A stretch of DNA of 64,000 nucleotides from Arcanobacterium wilhelmae (GTDB taxonomy: Bacteria; Actinomycetota; Actinomycetes; Actinomycetales; Actinomycetaceae). Position numbers and translations under genes: made by a program. Under the pieces are notes generated by a model, which did not search any database, was not told where the DNA came from, and was given only the letters and a program-made list of their open reading frames with translations. Shown here piece after piece: positions 16,920-24,725 of this stretch. Where the stretch lies: the NCBI RefSeq assembly GCF_029632765.1, contig NZ_CP121247.1:1178001-1242000 (forward strand), written 5' to 3'. Numbering within the stretch: position 1 is the stretch's first letter; every line of letters starts with the position of its first letter.

Positions 16920-18256
16920 CAGCGTCCGCCCATGAAGTGGCGGCGCTCAAATGGCGTGATTTGGCCGCGGTAGAGCTCCCATTCGTGGAGCTTGTTGCGG
17001 ATGAAGTAGTCGAAGGCGTCTTCCCCGAGGGTGTCGGCCACGAGTGTGGAGTTCTCCATCTCGCGGAGCGCCTCATGGAGGGAGGTGGGGAGCGATTGGA
17101 TTCCGAGGGCCTTGCGCTCAAGGCGGTCGAGATCAACGGCGTCGATGCCGAGCGGATCGGCGAGATCCAAGCCGCGCTCAATGCCGTCGAGACCGGCCCG
17201 CAAGATCACCGCGAACGCGAGGTATGGGTTGGCAGCGGAATCGAGTGCGCGGTATTCGATGCGGGCGCTGTTTGCCTTGCCAGGTTTGAATGCTGGCACT
17301 CGTATGAGCGCGCTTTGCACTCCCTTGCCCCAGGTAATGTATGCGGGTGCCTCGTCGCGCCCGAACAGGCGTTTGTAGGAGTTGACGTGTTGGTTGGTCA
17401 CGGCCGAGATTTCGCGGGCGTGCGCGAGCACGCCCGCGATGAACTGGCGTGCGGTGATGGAGATTTGGTACTCGGCAGCCGGATCGTAGAATGCATTGCG
17501 GTTACCTTCGAACAGTGAAAAGTGCGTGTGCATGCCGTTTCCGGGCAGGCCCTCGAGAGGCTTGGGCATGAAGGAGGCGATCACGCCTTGGGAAAGTGCG
17601 ATCTCTTCGAGAAGCATGCGCAAGGTCATGATCGAATCGGCCATTGTGAGCGCGTCAGAGACTCGCAGGTCGATTTCGTTTTGGCCGGGGCCGGATTCGT
17701 GGTGGGAGAAGCCGACGGCGATGCCCATTTCTTCGAGGGAGCGAACCGCGAGCGCGCGGAAATCGTGGGCAGTGGAACGGGAGACATGGTCGAAGTAGGA
17801 GCCAGAGTCGATGGGCGTGGGGATCTCGTACTCGTCCGTGACAGGGTTGAAGAGATAGAACTCGAATTCGGGGTGGGCGTAGAACGTGAATCCCATCGAT
17901 GAGGCGTGTTCCATGGCGCGGCGCAGTACGCCTCGAGGGTCGCTCCTGGCGCCGGCGCCGTCGGGAGTGGAGATATCGCAGAAGAGGCGGGCAACTTTCC
18001 CTCCAGCCGAGGGCGATGGCAGGATTTGGAACGTAGCCGGATCGGGGTGCATCACCATATCGGATTCGTGAACGCGGGTGAGGCCTTCCACGGCAGAGCC
18101 ATCAAACCCGATGCCTTCCTCGAAGGCACTTTCGAGTTCCGCGGGCGCAACCGCCACGGATTTGAGGGTTCCCGAGACGTCGGTGAACCACAAGCGCACG
18201 AAGCGCACATTTTCTTCCGCAACCTGCCTCAGCACATTCTCCACTTGAGTATCCAT
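16919..18256 (-). CDS. glnA2: Glutamine synthetase paralogue GlnA2
   Basis: 445 residues, about 30 shorter than GlnA. Core motifs are present: FMPKPLEGLPGNGMHTHFS, and HPEFEFYLF and HHESGPGQNEIDL for metal binding. The segment that carries Tyr402 in GlnA reads DRLERKALGIQSLP here, with no tyrosine, so GlnE should not control it in the same way. The order glnA2-glnE is as in mycobacteria. GlnA2-type enzymes in Streptomyces have been reported to ligate glutamate to polyamines, so glutamine synthesis should not be assumed. It is divergent from panB. Confidence 0.9.
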   Translation of the reverse strand: MDTQVENVLRQVAEENVRFVRLWFTDVSGTLKSVAVAPAELESAFEEGIGFDGSAVEGLTRVHESDMVMHPDPATFQILPSPSAGGKVARLFCDISTPDGAGARSDPRGVLRRAMEHASSMGFTFYAHPEFEFYLFNPVTDEYEIPTPIDSGSYFDHVSRSTAHDFRALAVRSLEEMGIAVGFSHHESGPGQNEIDLRVSDALTMADSIMTLRMLLEEIALSQGVIASFMPKPLEGLPGNGMHTHFSLFEGNRNAFYDPAAEYQISITARQFIAGVLAHAREISAVTNQHVNSYKRLFGRDEAPAYITWGKGVQSALIRVPAFKPGKANSARIEYRALDSAANPYLAFAVILRAGLDGIERGLDLADPLGIDAVDLDRLERKALGIQSLPTSLHEALREMENSTLVADTLGEDAFDYFIRNKLHEWELYRGQITPFERRHFMGGR

Positions 18257-18344
18257 GGCGCTATTGTCTCATCTTCACTTATGGGGAAGCGAACAAAACG
18301 CGTAGACTGGGCATGGAGATGACCTCAGCAGACAAAGGAGTGAC

Positions 18345-19139
18345 ATGGCAAAGGTTCGTGCCCATCACCTTCGCGCAATGAAGGAAAATGGGGAAAAGAT
18401 TACGATGCTGACCGCTTACGACGCGATTACAGCACACATCTTTGACGAAGCTGGAATCGACATGCTGTTGGTGGGTGATTCGTACGGCACCACGATGCTT
18501 GGGCACAAGTCCACGGTTCCGGTCACCATGGAGCAGATGGAGCTTGCCGTCAGTGCGGTGGCACGCGGTGTGGAGCGTGCATTCATTGTAGGCGACATGC
18601 CGTTCGGCTCGTATGAGGCGTCGAATGAGGATGCCGTGCGCAACGCCGTGCGTCTGATTAAGGCCGGGGCGAATGCCGTCAAGCTCGAGGGCGGGGAGCG
18701 TATGGCCGATCGCATCACGGCGATTACCAAGGCGGGCATCCTCGTGGTTGGGCATATCGGTTACACCCCGCAGTCGGAGAATGCGCTCGGCGGGCCACGC
18801 GTCCAGGGCCGTGGCGACGCAGCTCTAGCGATCCTCAACGATGCGCAGGCAGTGGAAGACGCCGGCGCGATCGCCGTGGTTCTCGAAATGGTTCCCTACG
18901 ATATCGCCCACGAGGTCACGGAAAAGCTCAACATCCCCACGATCGGCATCGGCGCGGGCAAGCTCACCGACGGCCAGGTGCTCGTGTGGTCGGATATGGC
19001 TGGCATGCAGGAATGGACCCCGAAGTTCGTCAAGGTGTTTGGTGAGGTTGGCGCTGCGCTACGCGAGGCAACCGTGGCCTACAAGGACGCGGTGAAGAAC
19101 CTCGAGTTCCCCGATCGCGCCCACGCATTCGACCACTGA
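18345..19139 (+). CDS. panB: 3-methyl-2-oxobutanoate hydroxymethyltransferase
   Basis: 264 residues. The sequence shows the PanB TIM barrel with MLTAYDAITA, LVGDSYGTTMLGH (metal-binding Asp), VGDMPFGSYE, KLEGGERM, GHIGYTPQS and IGIGAG, all family landmarks. The enzyme adds a hydroxymethyl group from methylene-tetrahydrofolate to 2-oxoisovalerate, the first step to pantothenate. An AAAGGAGTGAC binding site precedes the ATG. No panC or panD is present in the window. It faces away from glnA2 with an 88-bp shared promoter region. Confidence 0.96.
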   Translation: MAKVRAHHLRAMKENGEKITMLTAYDAITAHIFDEAGIDMLLVGDSYGTTMLGHKSTVPVTMEQMELAVSAVARGVERAFIVGDMPFGSYEASNEDAVRNAVRLIKAGANAVKLEGGERMADRITAITKAGILVVGHIGYTPQSENALGGPRVQGRGDAALAILNDAQAVEDAGAIAVVLEMVPYDIAHEVTEKLNIPTIGIGAGKLTDGQVLVWSDMAGMQEWTPKFVKVFGEVGAALREATVAYKDAVKNLEFPDRAHAFDH

Positions 19140-19140
19140 T

Positions 19141-19317
19141 TCACCACTCCGCCTCGCGAGCCTCTTCCTCGTCTTGCGCCGCCGTGCGCGCCGCAGCCGT
19201 TTCGAGAGCCGCGCGGGCGGCGTCAGCGCTCGGGTACGGGCCCATCGTTTCGGTCGAGTGCCATGGGGAAATCTCTCCTTGCGCCACCTCGTGAGTCGTA
19301 ATGTTAAACCAGTACAT
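19141..19317 (-). CDS. Small conserved actinobacterial protein (SPOR-like)
   Basis: 58 residues from the ATG at 19317 (MYWFNITTHEVAQGEISPW). The pattern of an aromatic WYN-type start, then PW, GPYPSADAARAALETA and an acidic tail, matches very short actinobacterial proteins annotated as SPOR-domain-like. An in-frame extension upstream would run over the divergent map promoter and start, so the short form is preferred. It ends 2 bp from the panB stop and is divergent from map. Function unknown. Confidence 0.7.
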   Translation of the reverse strand: MYWFNITTHEVAQGEISPWHSTETMGPYPSADAARAALETAAARTAAQDEEEAREAEW

Positions 19318-19366
19318 CGTTCGCTCCTTCGCGTTCGTTGTTTCTCCTATCTTATAAGGCAGTGAT

Positions 19367-20275
19367 ATGAATCCACATCGCGCACCTCTGGGCACCTTGA
19401 CCCCCGGCGTCGTTTCCCCGATGCTCACGGTTCCGGCCGAGATTGAACGCCCGGAGTACATGTTCCACGACGGCCCTGAGGTAGTCACTACCTCCGACGT
19501 GAAGGACGAGGAGACGATCGAGAAGATCCGCATTTCCTCACAGATCGCGGCCGACGCCCTGTACGAGGCAGGCGCCGCTATCCGGCCGGGAATCACCACC
19601 GACGAGCTCGACAAGATCGCGCACGAGTACATGTGTGATCACGGCGCATATCCTTCCACTCTCGGATACATGGGTTTCCCGAAGTCGCTGTGCACCTCAA
19701 TCAACGAGGTGATCTGCCACGGCATTCCGGATTCTACGGTTCTCGAAGAAGGCGACATCATCAACCTTGATGTCACGGCCTACAAGAACGGCGTTCATGG
19801 TGATACGAACGCCATGTTCTATGTGGGAGAGGTCGATCCGCAGTCGGCTCTCCTGTGTGAGCGCACCTACGAGGCGATGATGCGCGGCATCAAAGCCGTC
19901 AAGCCGGGCCGCCAAATCAACGTGGTGGGCCGCGTGATCGAAAAGTATGCGAAGCGTTTCGACTACGGCGTAGTGGAGGATTTCACCGGCCACGGCGTGG
20001 GCGAGGCGTTCCATTCAGGCCTGATTGTGCCCCACTACGATTCCCCAGTCTACACCACCACCATTGAGGAAGGTATGGTGTTCACTATCGAGCCCATGCT
20101 CACGCTCGGCGAGATCGACTGGGAGCAGTGGGACGACGGCTGGACGGTTGTCACGAAGGATCGTGGCCGCACCGCCCAGTGGGAGCATACGCTTGTGGTC
20201 CGCGCCGACGGCGCCGAGATCCTCACCCTGCCCACTAAGGGCCAGGTATCCCCCGCAATGCCCACCACCAACTAG
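19367..20275 (+). CDS. map: Methionine aminopeptidase, type I
   Basis: 302 residues. The metal ligands are visible in [15 protein letters not shown] (two Asp), [11 protein letters not shown] (His), FTIEPML (Glu) and the C-terminal QWEHT (Glu). An N-terminal extension of about 45 residues, before the catalytic fold, contains PxxP-like prolines, as in mycobacterial MapB. It removes the initiator methionine from new proteins. The ppgK start lies only 10 bp after its stop, so they are likely cotranscribed. Confidence 0.95.
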   Translation: MNPHRAPLGTLTPGVVSPMLTVPAEIERPEYMFHDGPEVVTTSDVKDEETIEKIRISSQIAADALYEAGAAIRPGITTDELDKIAHEYMCDHGAYPSTLGYMGFPKSLCTSINEVICHGIPDSTVLEEGDIINLDVTAYKNGVHGDTNAMFYVGEVDPQSALLCERTYEAMMRGIKAVKPGRQINVVGRVIEKYAKRFDYGVVEDFTGHGVGEAFHSGLIVPHYDSPVYTTTIEEGMVFTIEPMLTLGEIDWEQWDDGWTVVTKDRGRTAQWEHTLVVRADGAEILTLPTKGQVSPAMPTTN

Positions 20276-20285
20276 GAGAAGTCTC

Positions 20286-21047
20286 ATGAAGAAGTACGCC
20301 ATCGGCGTCGACGTCGGCGGTTCCGGTATTAAAGCCGCACCGGTCGATCTGAAAACCGGCGAGTTCGCCGCCGAACGTTACCGCATTCCAACCCCGGAAA
20401 ACGCCTCCCCCGTGGAGATCGCGGGGATCATCAAAGAGCTCGTGGAACACTTCGAGCCGAAGAAGAACACGCCGGTGGGCGTGTCGTTCCCGGCGCCGAT
20501 CCTGGGCGGCGTAGTGCCGTTCATCGCGAACCTTTCCCAGGAATGGGCGGGCATGAACGCGCAAGAACTGCTCGTGACGGAGCTGGGGCGCCCCGTCACA
20601 GTGATCAACGACGCCGACGCCGCCGGCTACGGCGAGGTTCGGTACGGTGCCGCGAAGGGCGCGAAAGGCACGGTTCTGGTGCTCACCCTCGGCACGGGCA
20701 TCGGCTCGGCGCTCGTCAGCCACGGTCACTTGGTGCCCAACACCGAAATGGGGCATATCCTCCTTCCGAACGGCATGGAGGCCGAACATTACGCGTCGTC
20801 CGGCGTTCGCGAGAAGGAGGAGCTCGAGTACGAGGAGTGGGCGCAGCGCCTACAGGTCGTGTTCGACACCTACGAGCAGATCTTCTCCCCTGATGTGTTC
20901 ATCGTGGGCGGCGGCGTGTCCAAGAAGCACAAGAAGTTTGTGCCCCTGATCGAGACTCGCGCGCCGATCATTCCGGCTGAGTTGCGTAACGCTGCAGGTA
21001 TCGTGGGCGCGGCGTCACTCGCATGGGAAGCGGCGAACGAGGCGTAA
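20286..21047 (+). CDS. ppgK: Polyphosphate glucokinase
   Basis: 253 residues from the ATG at 20286 (preceded by AGGAG); the longer open frame reads antisense-like sequence inside map. The ROK/ASKHA phosphate motif GVDVGGSGIKAAP is at 5-17. GTGIGSALVSHG and a TEMGHILLPNG-like sugar loop follow. The HYASSGVREKEELEYEEWAQRL segment is typical of PpgK. It phosphorylates glucose using inorganic polyphosphate or ATP. A bidirectional terminator shared with rnpB lies 45 bp downstream. Confidence 0.95.
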   Translation: MKKYAIGVDVGGSGIKAAPVDLKTGEFAAERYRIPTPENASPVEIAGIIKELVEHFEPKKNTPVGVSFPAPILGGVVPFIANLSQEWAGMNAQELLVTELGRPVTVINDADAAGYGEVRYGAAKGAKGTVLVLTLGTGIGSALVSHGHLVPNTEMGHILLPNGMEAEHYASSGVREKEELEYEEWAQRLQVVFDTYEQIFSPDVFIVGGGVSKKHKKFVPLIETRAPIIPAELRNAAGIVGAASLAWEAANEA

Positions 21048-21092
21048 GTCGCTACCGGCGCACCGGAGTCGGTAGCAAACACTCGGAGAAAC

Positions 21093-21126
21093 AAAAATCG
21101 AGGGGCCACATGGCCCCTCGATTTTT
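21093..21126. terminator. Bidirectional terminator between ppgK and rnpB
   Basis: A near-perfect palindrome (AAAAATCGAGGGGCCA, a short loop and the complement) gives a T-run in both directions. It serves ppgK on plus and RNase P RNA on minus. Confidence 0.93.
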
Positions 21127-21130
21127 ACGT

Positions 21131-21469
21131 GAGCATGCCGATACGCCGGGTTCTGTACCAGCCGAAGCTGGCGGCGACCATCCATCTAGGACGCATGTTG
21201 CCACGCGCCTCAAGCAGCCCACCCGTGTGCTCAGCGGGACGCCTCAACGCACACTATTTGGCCTTGCTCCCGGTGGGGTTTACACTGCCGCGCATGTCAC
21301 CACGCACGCGGTGAGCTCTTACCTCACCATTTCACCCTTACCTTGCGGCGGTTTCATTTCTGTTGCACTTTCCTGCGGGTCACCCCGAGTGGCCGTTAGC
21401 CACCACCGTTCCCTGCGGAGCCCGGACGTTCCTCGGGGGCTTGCACCCACGCGGCCGCCTGGCATGCTC
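21131..21469 (-). ncRNA. rnpB: RNase P RNA, bacterial type A
   Basis: About 339 nt on the minus strand. The ends are set by the P1 helix: GAGCATGCC at the 5' end (21469) pairs with GGCATGCTC at the 3' end (21131). The universally conserved CR-I region reads GAGGAACGTCCGGGCTCC near the 5' end. ACAGAACCCGGCGTATCGGC near the 3' end is the conserved CR-V/P2 region. It is the catalytic RNA that matures tRNA 5' ends. A TAAACT -10 box (21481-21476) stands 7 bp before the proposed start. Several open frames cross it but none is real. Confidence 0.95.
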
Positions 21470-21552
21470 GGGGATAGTTTAGCACTGTGCGACGCCGGTG
21501 CGGCGCGCCGACGCCGGTGCAGCCTGTTGCGCACCTCGCTAGACTTTTCGGT

Positions 21553-22311
21553 ATGCAGATTTTTCTTCCGCCTTCCGAGGGCAAGACGGCTCCCGCATCC
21601 GGTGCTCCGCTCGATTTCGATTCGTTGGCCTTCCCCGAGCTCACGCCGCTTCGCCGCGAGCTCACAGCCGAGCTTGTGGAAGTTTCCGCCCGTGATGACG
21701 CACTGTCGGTGCTGAAGGTTGGGACGTCGGTGGCGCCTGAGGTGAGGCGCCAACGCGATCTGCTCTCTCTTCCCACATCCCACTCCCTTGAGGTGTATTC
21801 GGGGGTGTTGTTTTCTGCACTCGACGTTGCGAACTTCACTGATGCCGACTGGGCGCGTGCAAACGAACGCATCGTCACATTCTCTGGGCTATTCGGAATG
21901 CTCCGCCCGAGCGACCGTATCCCTGCATACCGTCTCAAGATGGGCGTGAAACTCCCTGGCGGCAACAACACGACCCGCTGGCGCAACACTCTCCGCGACG
22001 TCGGCTCCTTCGACGGCGAGCTGATCGTCGACGCCCGCTCGGGCGGCTACCAAGTATTTTCCCCCGCTCGAGCGACGATGGTGGAGGTGCGCGCTGAGCG
22101 CGTGAAAGGCGGCAAACGCGCCGTCATTTCCCACGACGCGAAGCGCTACCGCGGAGTGCTCGCCGCGGCTCTCGTGCGCGAACCGAACGCGCCGACGTCG
22201 GCGGCGGAGCTCGCCGAGTTCGCTCGCGTTCTTGTCGACGCTGGGCACGTCACGAGCGTCGAGTTACACGAGGGTAAAACGGCGCAACTGACCCTCGTCG
22301 ACGAGGCCTAA
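21553..22311 (+). CDS. yaaA: YaaA-family (DUF328) peroxide stress protein
   Basis: 252 residues from the ATG at 21553; the longer frame would overlap the rnpB promoter. It begins MQIFLPPSEGKT, the hallmark of this family. GLFGMLRPSDRIPAYRLKMG (about residues 115-134) and a VDARSGGY-type segment are also typical. In E. coli YaaA lowers free iron and DNA damage during peroxide stress; the role in actinobacteria is inferred by homology. The gene stands alone between rnpB (divergent) and the zinc-ribbon-like gene (convergent). Confidence 0.92.
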   Translation: MQIFLPPSEGKTAPASGAPLDFDSLAFPELTPLRRELTAELVEVSARDDALSVLKVGTSVAPEVRRQRDLLSLPTSHSLEVYSGVLFSALDVANFTDADWARANERIVTFSGLFGMLRPSDRIPAYRLKMGVKLPGGNNTTRWRNTLRDVGSFDGELIVDARSGGYQVFSPARATMVEVRAERVKGGKRAVISHDAKRYRGVLAAALVREPNAPTSAAELAEFARVLVDAGHVTSVELHEGKTAQLTLVDEA

Positions 22312-22346
22312 CCGGCCGGAAGCGTCTGGCACCGGCGTCGAAACAA

Positions 22347-23081
22347 TCAGGCGTAGTTGGCGAGGACGACGATGGCGTCGTAGTCGTCCGAAATGTGCAC
22401 GTTTTCCGGATCGCCACCCTTGATGGAGGCGGCTTCGATTGGCGAGATCTCGATCCCGCCCGAGGTGGTGCCGTTGGGGTACATGGCGATCACGCCAAAC
22501 CCGCCGCGCGAACGGGAACGTTCGTAGAGTGCGACCAGCTCGCCATCGAGCGGCGCCACAAGCGCGGCTCGTTTCGTGAGCAAGTCCTCAACATCGCGGG
22601 TAATCACCTCGACGTCGGCTTCGAGCTGTGAGCGTTGCTCCACCATCTGCGTATTGAGCACCTCGAGCCGTGCACGAGCGCCCGCGAGCGCAGCTTCGGC
22701 CGCATCGACGGCCTCGAGCGCCGCAAAATCACGCTCCTCCGCCGCAGCAAGGCGCACGCGGGCGTCGTCAATCTCTTTCTGTAAGGCGAGGAGCTGGCGC
22801 GAATCCATGCCGGCGCCGCTGGTGAGTTTTGCCTCTTTATCATGGATGACCGCACTGACTTTGGCGGTGGCTGCCCCGGCCTCCTCGACTTCGGTGTTCG
22901 CGGCGGCGAGCGTCGCTTCGTGCTGGGCGATCTCGCGACCAGTGGACGCGATCTGGTTCACAGTGGCCGCAAGCTCGGTTCGCAACGGATGCGCCGAATC
23001 CTCGCGGCGAAGCTTGTTGATCTGGGAATCGAGCGCAGCCACGTCAAGGAGCGCGAGCTGGTCGGTGCGGGGAGCTTTCAT
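22347..23081 (-). CDS. Zinc-ribbon/coiled-coil family protein that has lost its cysteines
   Basis: 244 residues. Residues 1-180 form a long coiled coil with Ala/Glu/Leu heptads, as in the actinobacterial C4-type zinc ribbon (zf-RING_7) family. The family's C-terminus normally carries two CxxC pairs around a SPxELxxI core. Here the core ISPIEAASIKG is present, but the pairs read TSGG and SDDY, and the protein has no cysteine at all. It lies 12 bp downstream of the Nif3 gene, the position of the ordinary zinc-ribbon gene in other actinobacteria. Role unknown. Confidence 0.8.
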   Translation of the reverse strand: MKAPRTDQLALLDVAALDSQINKLRREDSAHPLRTELAATVNQIASTGREIAQHEATLAAANTEVEEAGAATAKVSAVIHDKEAKLTSGAGMDSRQLLALQKEIDDARVRLAAAEERDFAALEAVDAAEAALAGARARLEVLNTQMVEQRSQLEADVEVITRDVEDLLTKRAALVAPLDGELVALYERSRSRGGFGVIAMYPNGTTSGGIEISPIEAASIKGGDPENVHISDDYDAIVVLANYA

Positions 23082-23093
23082 CGGGGTTGCCTT

Positions 23094-23888
23094 TCATATT
23101 CGCAGTGTCCAAGGATCGGTGACGAGAGTGGAGACATAGGTATCAACTCCAAGCGCGGCGACATGCTCACGCATCTTGGGAAGCAGTGGCCATTCGGAGG
23201 CGAAGTGGGTGAGCCCAATGAGCGCGCAACCACCTGCCCATAAATGGTCGGTAGCCGGATGATGGCGAAGATCGGCGGTGATGTACACGTCTGCTCCCGC
23301 GTGGTTGGCATGGCTGAGGTACGAATCCCCAGAGCCCGGCGAGAGCGCCACCGTTTTCACAATCCGCTCCGGATCGCCGCCCACTGTGATGCCGGCAGGC
23401 GTTTGCGGGATCAGTGCCTTCAGCCGCTCAGCCAACTCACGCACACTCATCGTCAGGGGCAGTTCTCCCACGCGCCCAATTCCAAGCTCAGGGTGGTCTG
23501 GGTTTGGATCGAGCGGGCGCACATTCTCTAGCCCCAGCAGATCGGCCATGGCCTGGGCAGTTCCGGTGGAGGCGGCGTCGGCGTTCGTGTGAGCCGCAAG
23601 CAACCCAACGCGGGCCTGGATCAGCGACGTGACCCACGAGCCTTTCCCACCAGTCGCCGCCACGAAGGACGTACCACGCAGGTACAGCGGATGGTGGGTG
23701 ATCAGCATGTGTGCACCGCGCTCGATTGCTTCGGTAACGGTGGCCTCGCACGGATCCACCGCGAAGCCTACCTTCGTCACCTCCCAGGCGGGATCGCCCA
23801 CGACGAGCCCAACGCGATCCCAATCCTCGGCAAGGGCAGGCGGGTAGGCAGTTTCGATAGCATTCACGACGTCGGAAATGTGTGTCAT
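23094..23888 (-). CDS. Nif3-like dinuclear metal centre protein
   Basis: 264 residues, the short bacterial form. Metal-binding motifs: ITHHPLYLRG (two His, about residues 59-68), AAHTNADAA (His and Asp) and a C-terminal LTHFASEWPLL (His and Glu). AYPPALAEDWDRVGLVVGDP is the usual N-terminal signature. The family was once called GTP cyclohydrolase I type 2, but its cellular job remains unclear. Paired with the coiled-coil gene downstream and divergent from the crcB pair. Confidence 0.92.
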   Translation of the reverse strand: MTHISDVVNAIETAYPPALAEDWDRVGLVVGDPAWEVTKVGFAVDPCEATVTEAIERGAHMLITHHPLYLRGTSFVAATGGKGSWVTSLIQARVGLLAAHTNADAASTGTAQAMADLLGLENVRPLDPNPDHPELGIGRVGELPLTMSVRELAERLKALIPQTPAGITVGGDPERIVKTVALSPGSGDSYLSHANHAGADVYITADLRHHPATDHLWAGGCALIGLTHFASEWPLLPKMREHVAALGVDTYVSTLVTDPWTLRI

Positions 23889-23924
23889 GTCTTTAAGGTT
23901 ACCAAGGCGCGTAAACTAGCGACG

Positions 23925-24317
23925 ATGGATACCGAATCTCGAACACTTCCCGCGACGATTGTGGGCGCCGGTGGCGCGCTGGGGGCGCTGGCCCGCTACG
24001 GGATCACCCAGGCACTCCCCGGCGGCTACATCGATCTGATGGCAGTGAACGTTTCCGGAGCTTTCCTCCTTGGGCTGCTCACCTACACGCTCGCAGGAAA
24101 GGTTGCCGATCCTTCAAAGCGCAGGCGATGGCAGCTCTTCGCCGGCACCGGCGTGCTCGGCGGATTCACCACATATTCTGCGCTCGCGCTCGATACTGTT
24201 CACCTCACTCATTCCCCTGCGCTCGCGTTCGCGTACGCTGCGGGAACCGTGGTGTTGGGGGTGCTTGCCGCGTGGCTCGGCTCGCTGGCGGGCGAGCGGA
24301 TCGGGGGTACCTCGTGA
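23925..24317 (+). CDS. crcB: Fluoride channel CrcB/Fluc, first subunit
   Basis: 130 residues from the ATG at 23925; an upstream in-frame extension lies inside the divergent Nif3 gene. Four membrane helices are visible. Conserved pore elements are GALGALARYGI, NVSGAFLLG and GGFTTYSALALD (the Phe-box with TTYS). Fluc channels export fluoride as antiparallel dimers. The stop overlaps the GTG start of the second crcB gene by 4 bp, so a heterodimer is likely. I see no fluoride riboswitch in the 36-bp gap upstream. Confidence 0.93.
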   Translation: MDTESRTLPATIVGAGGALGALARYGITQALPGGYIDLMAVNVSGAFLLGLLTYTLAGKVADPSKRRRWQLFAGTGVLGGFTTYSALALDTVHLTHSPALAFAYAAGTVVLGVLAAWLGSLAGERIGGTS

Positions 24318-24682
24318 TTCCCCTGCTCCTGGCGCTCGCCGCCGCCGTCGGCGCAGCTTCCCGCTTCGTCATCGACGATGCGCTTTCCTCCCCCGATTCG
24401 CACCTGCCGCGTGGCACGTGGACCGTAAACGTTGTCGGTTCGCTCGCGCTCGGCCTGTTCGCTGGCGCTGCCGACGTCGGTGCGCTTTCTGCGTCAGGGC
24501 TGACGATCCTCGGCACAGGGTTTTGCGGCGGATTCACCACGTTCTCCACCGCCTCACTCGACTCGGTGAAGTTGGCGCGCCGCGACCTGGGGTGGATCGC
24601 CGCCGTCAACAGCGCTGGTATGATCGTTGTCTGTGTTGCCGCGGCTGCGCTTGGCTTCGCCATCGCGAGCCGCGTTTGTTGA
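24314..24682 (+). CDS. crcB: Fluoride channel CrcB/Fluc, second subunit
   Basis: 122 residues from a GTG at 24314 overlapping the previous stop (GTGA). It has the same four-helix plan: GAASRFVIDDAL, NVVGSLALGLF and GGFTTFSTASLDSV. The sequence differs clearly from the first copy, which fits the two-gene form of the family in which the partners sit in opposite orientations in the membrane. Other open frames in the same region are shadows. Confidence 0.92.
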   Translation: MIPLLLALAAAVGAASRFVIDDALSSPDSHLPRGTWTVNVVGSLALGLFAGAADVGALSASGLTILGTGFCGGFTTFSTASLDSVKLARRDLGWIAAVNSAGMIVVCVAAAALGFAIASRVC

Positions 24683-24725
24683 GCCTGAGCGCTCCAAACA
24701 CTGGCACAAAACGTAAGGAGTAAGT

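Noticed and set aside
21023..21989. Several open frames of 150-230 codons across 21.1-21.5 kb
   Set aside because: They lie over rnpB; the conserved RNase P ends and P1 pairing explain the sequence, and the translated products look like no protein family.
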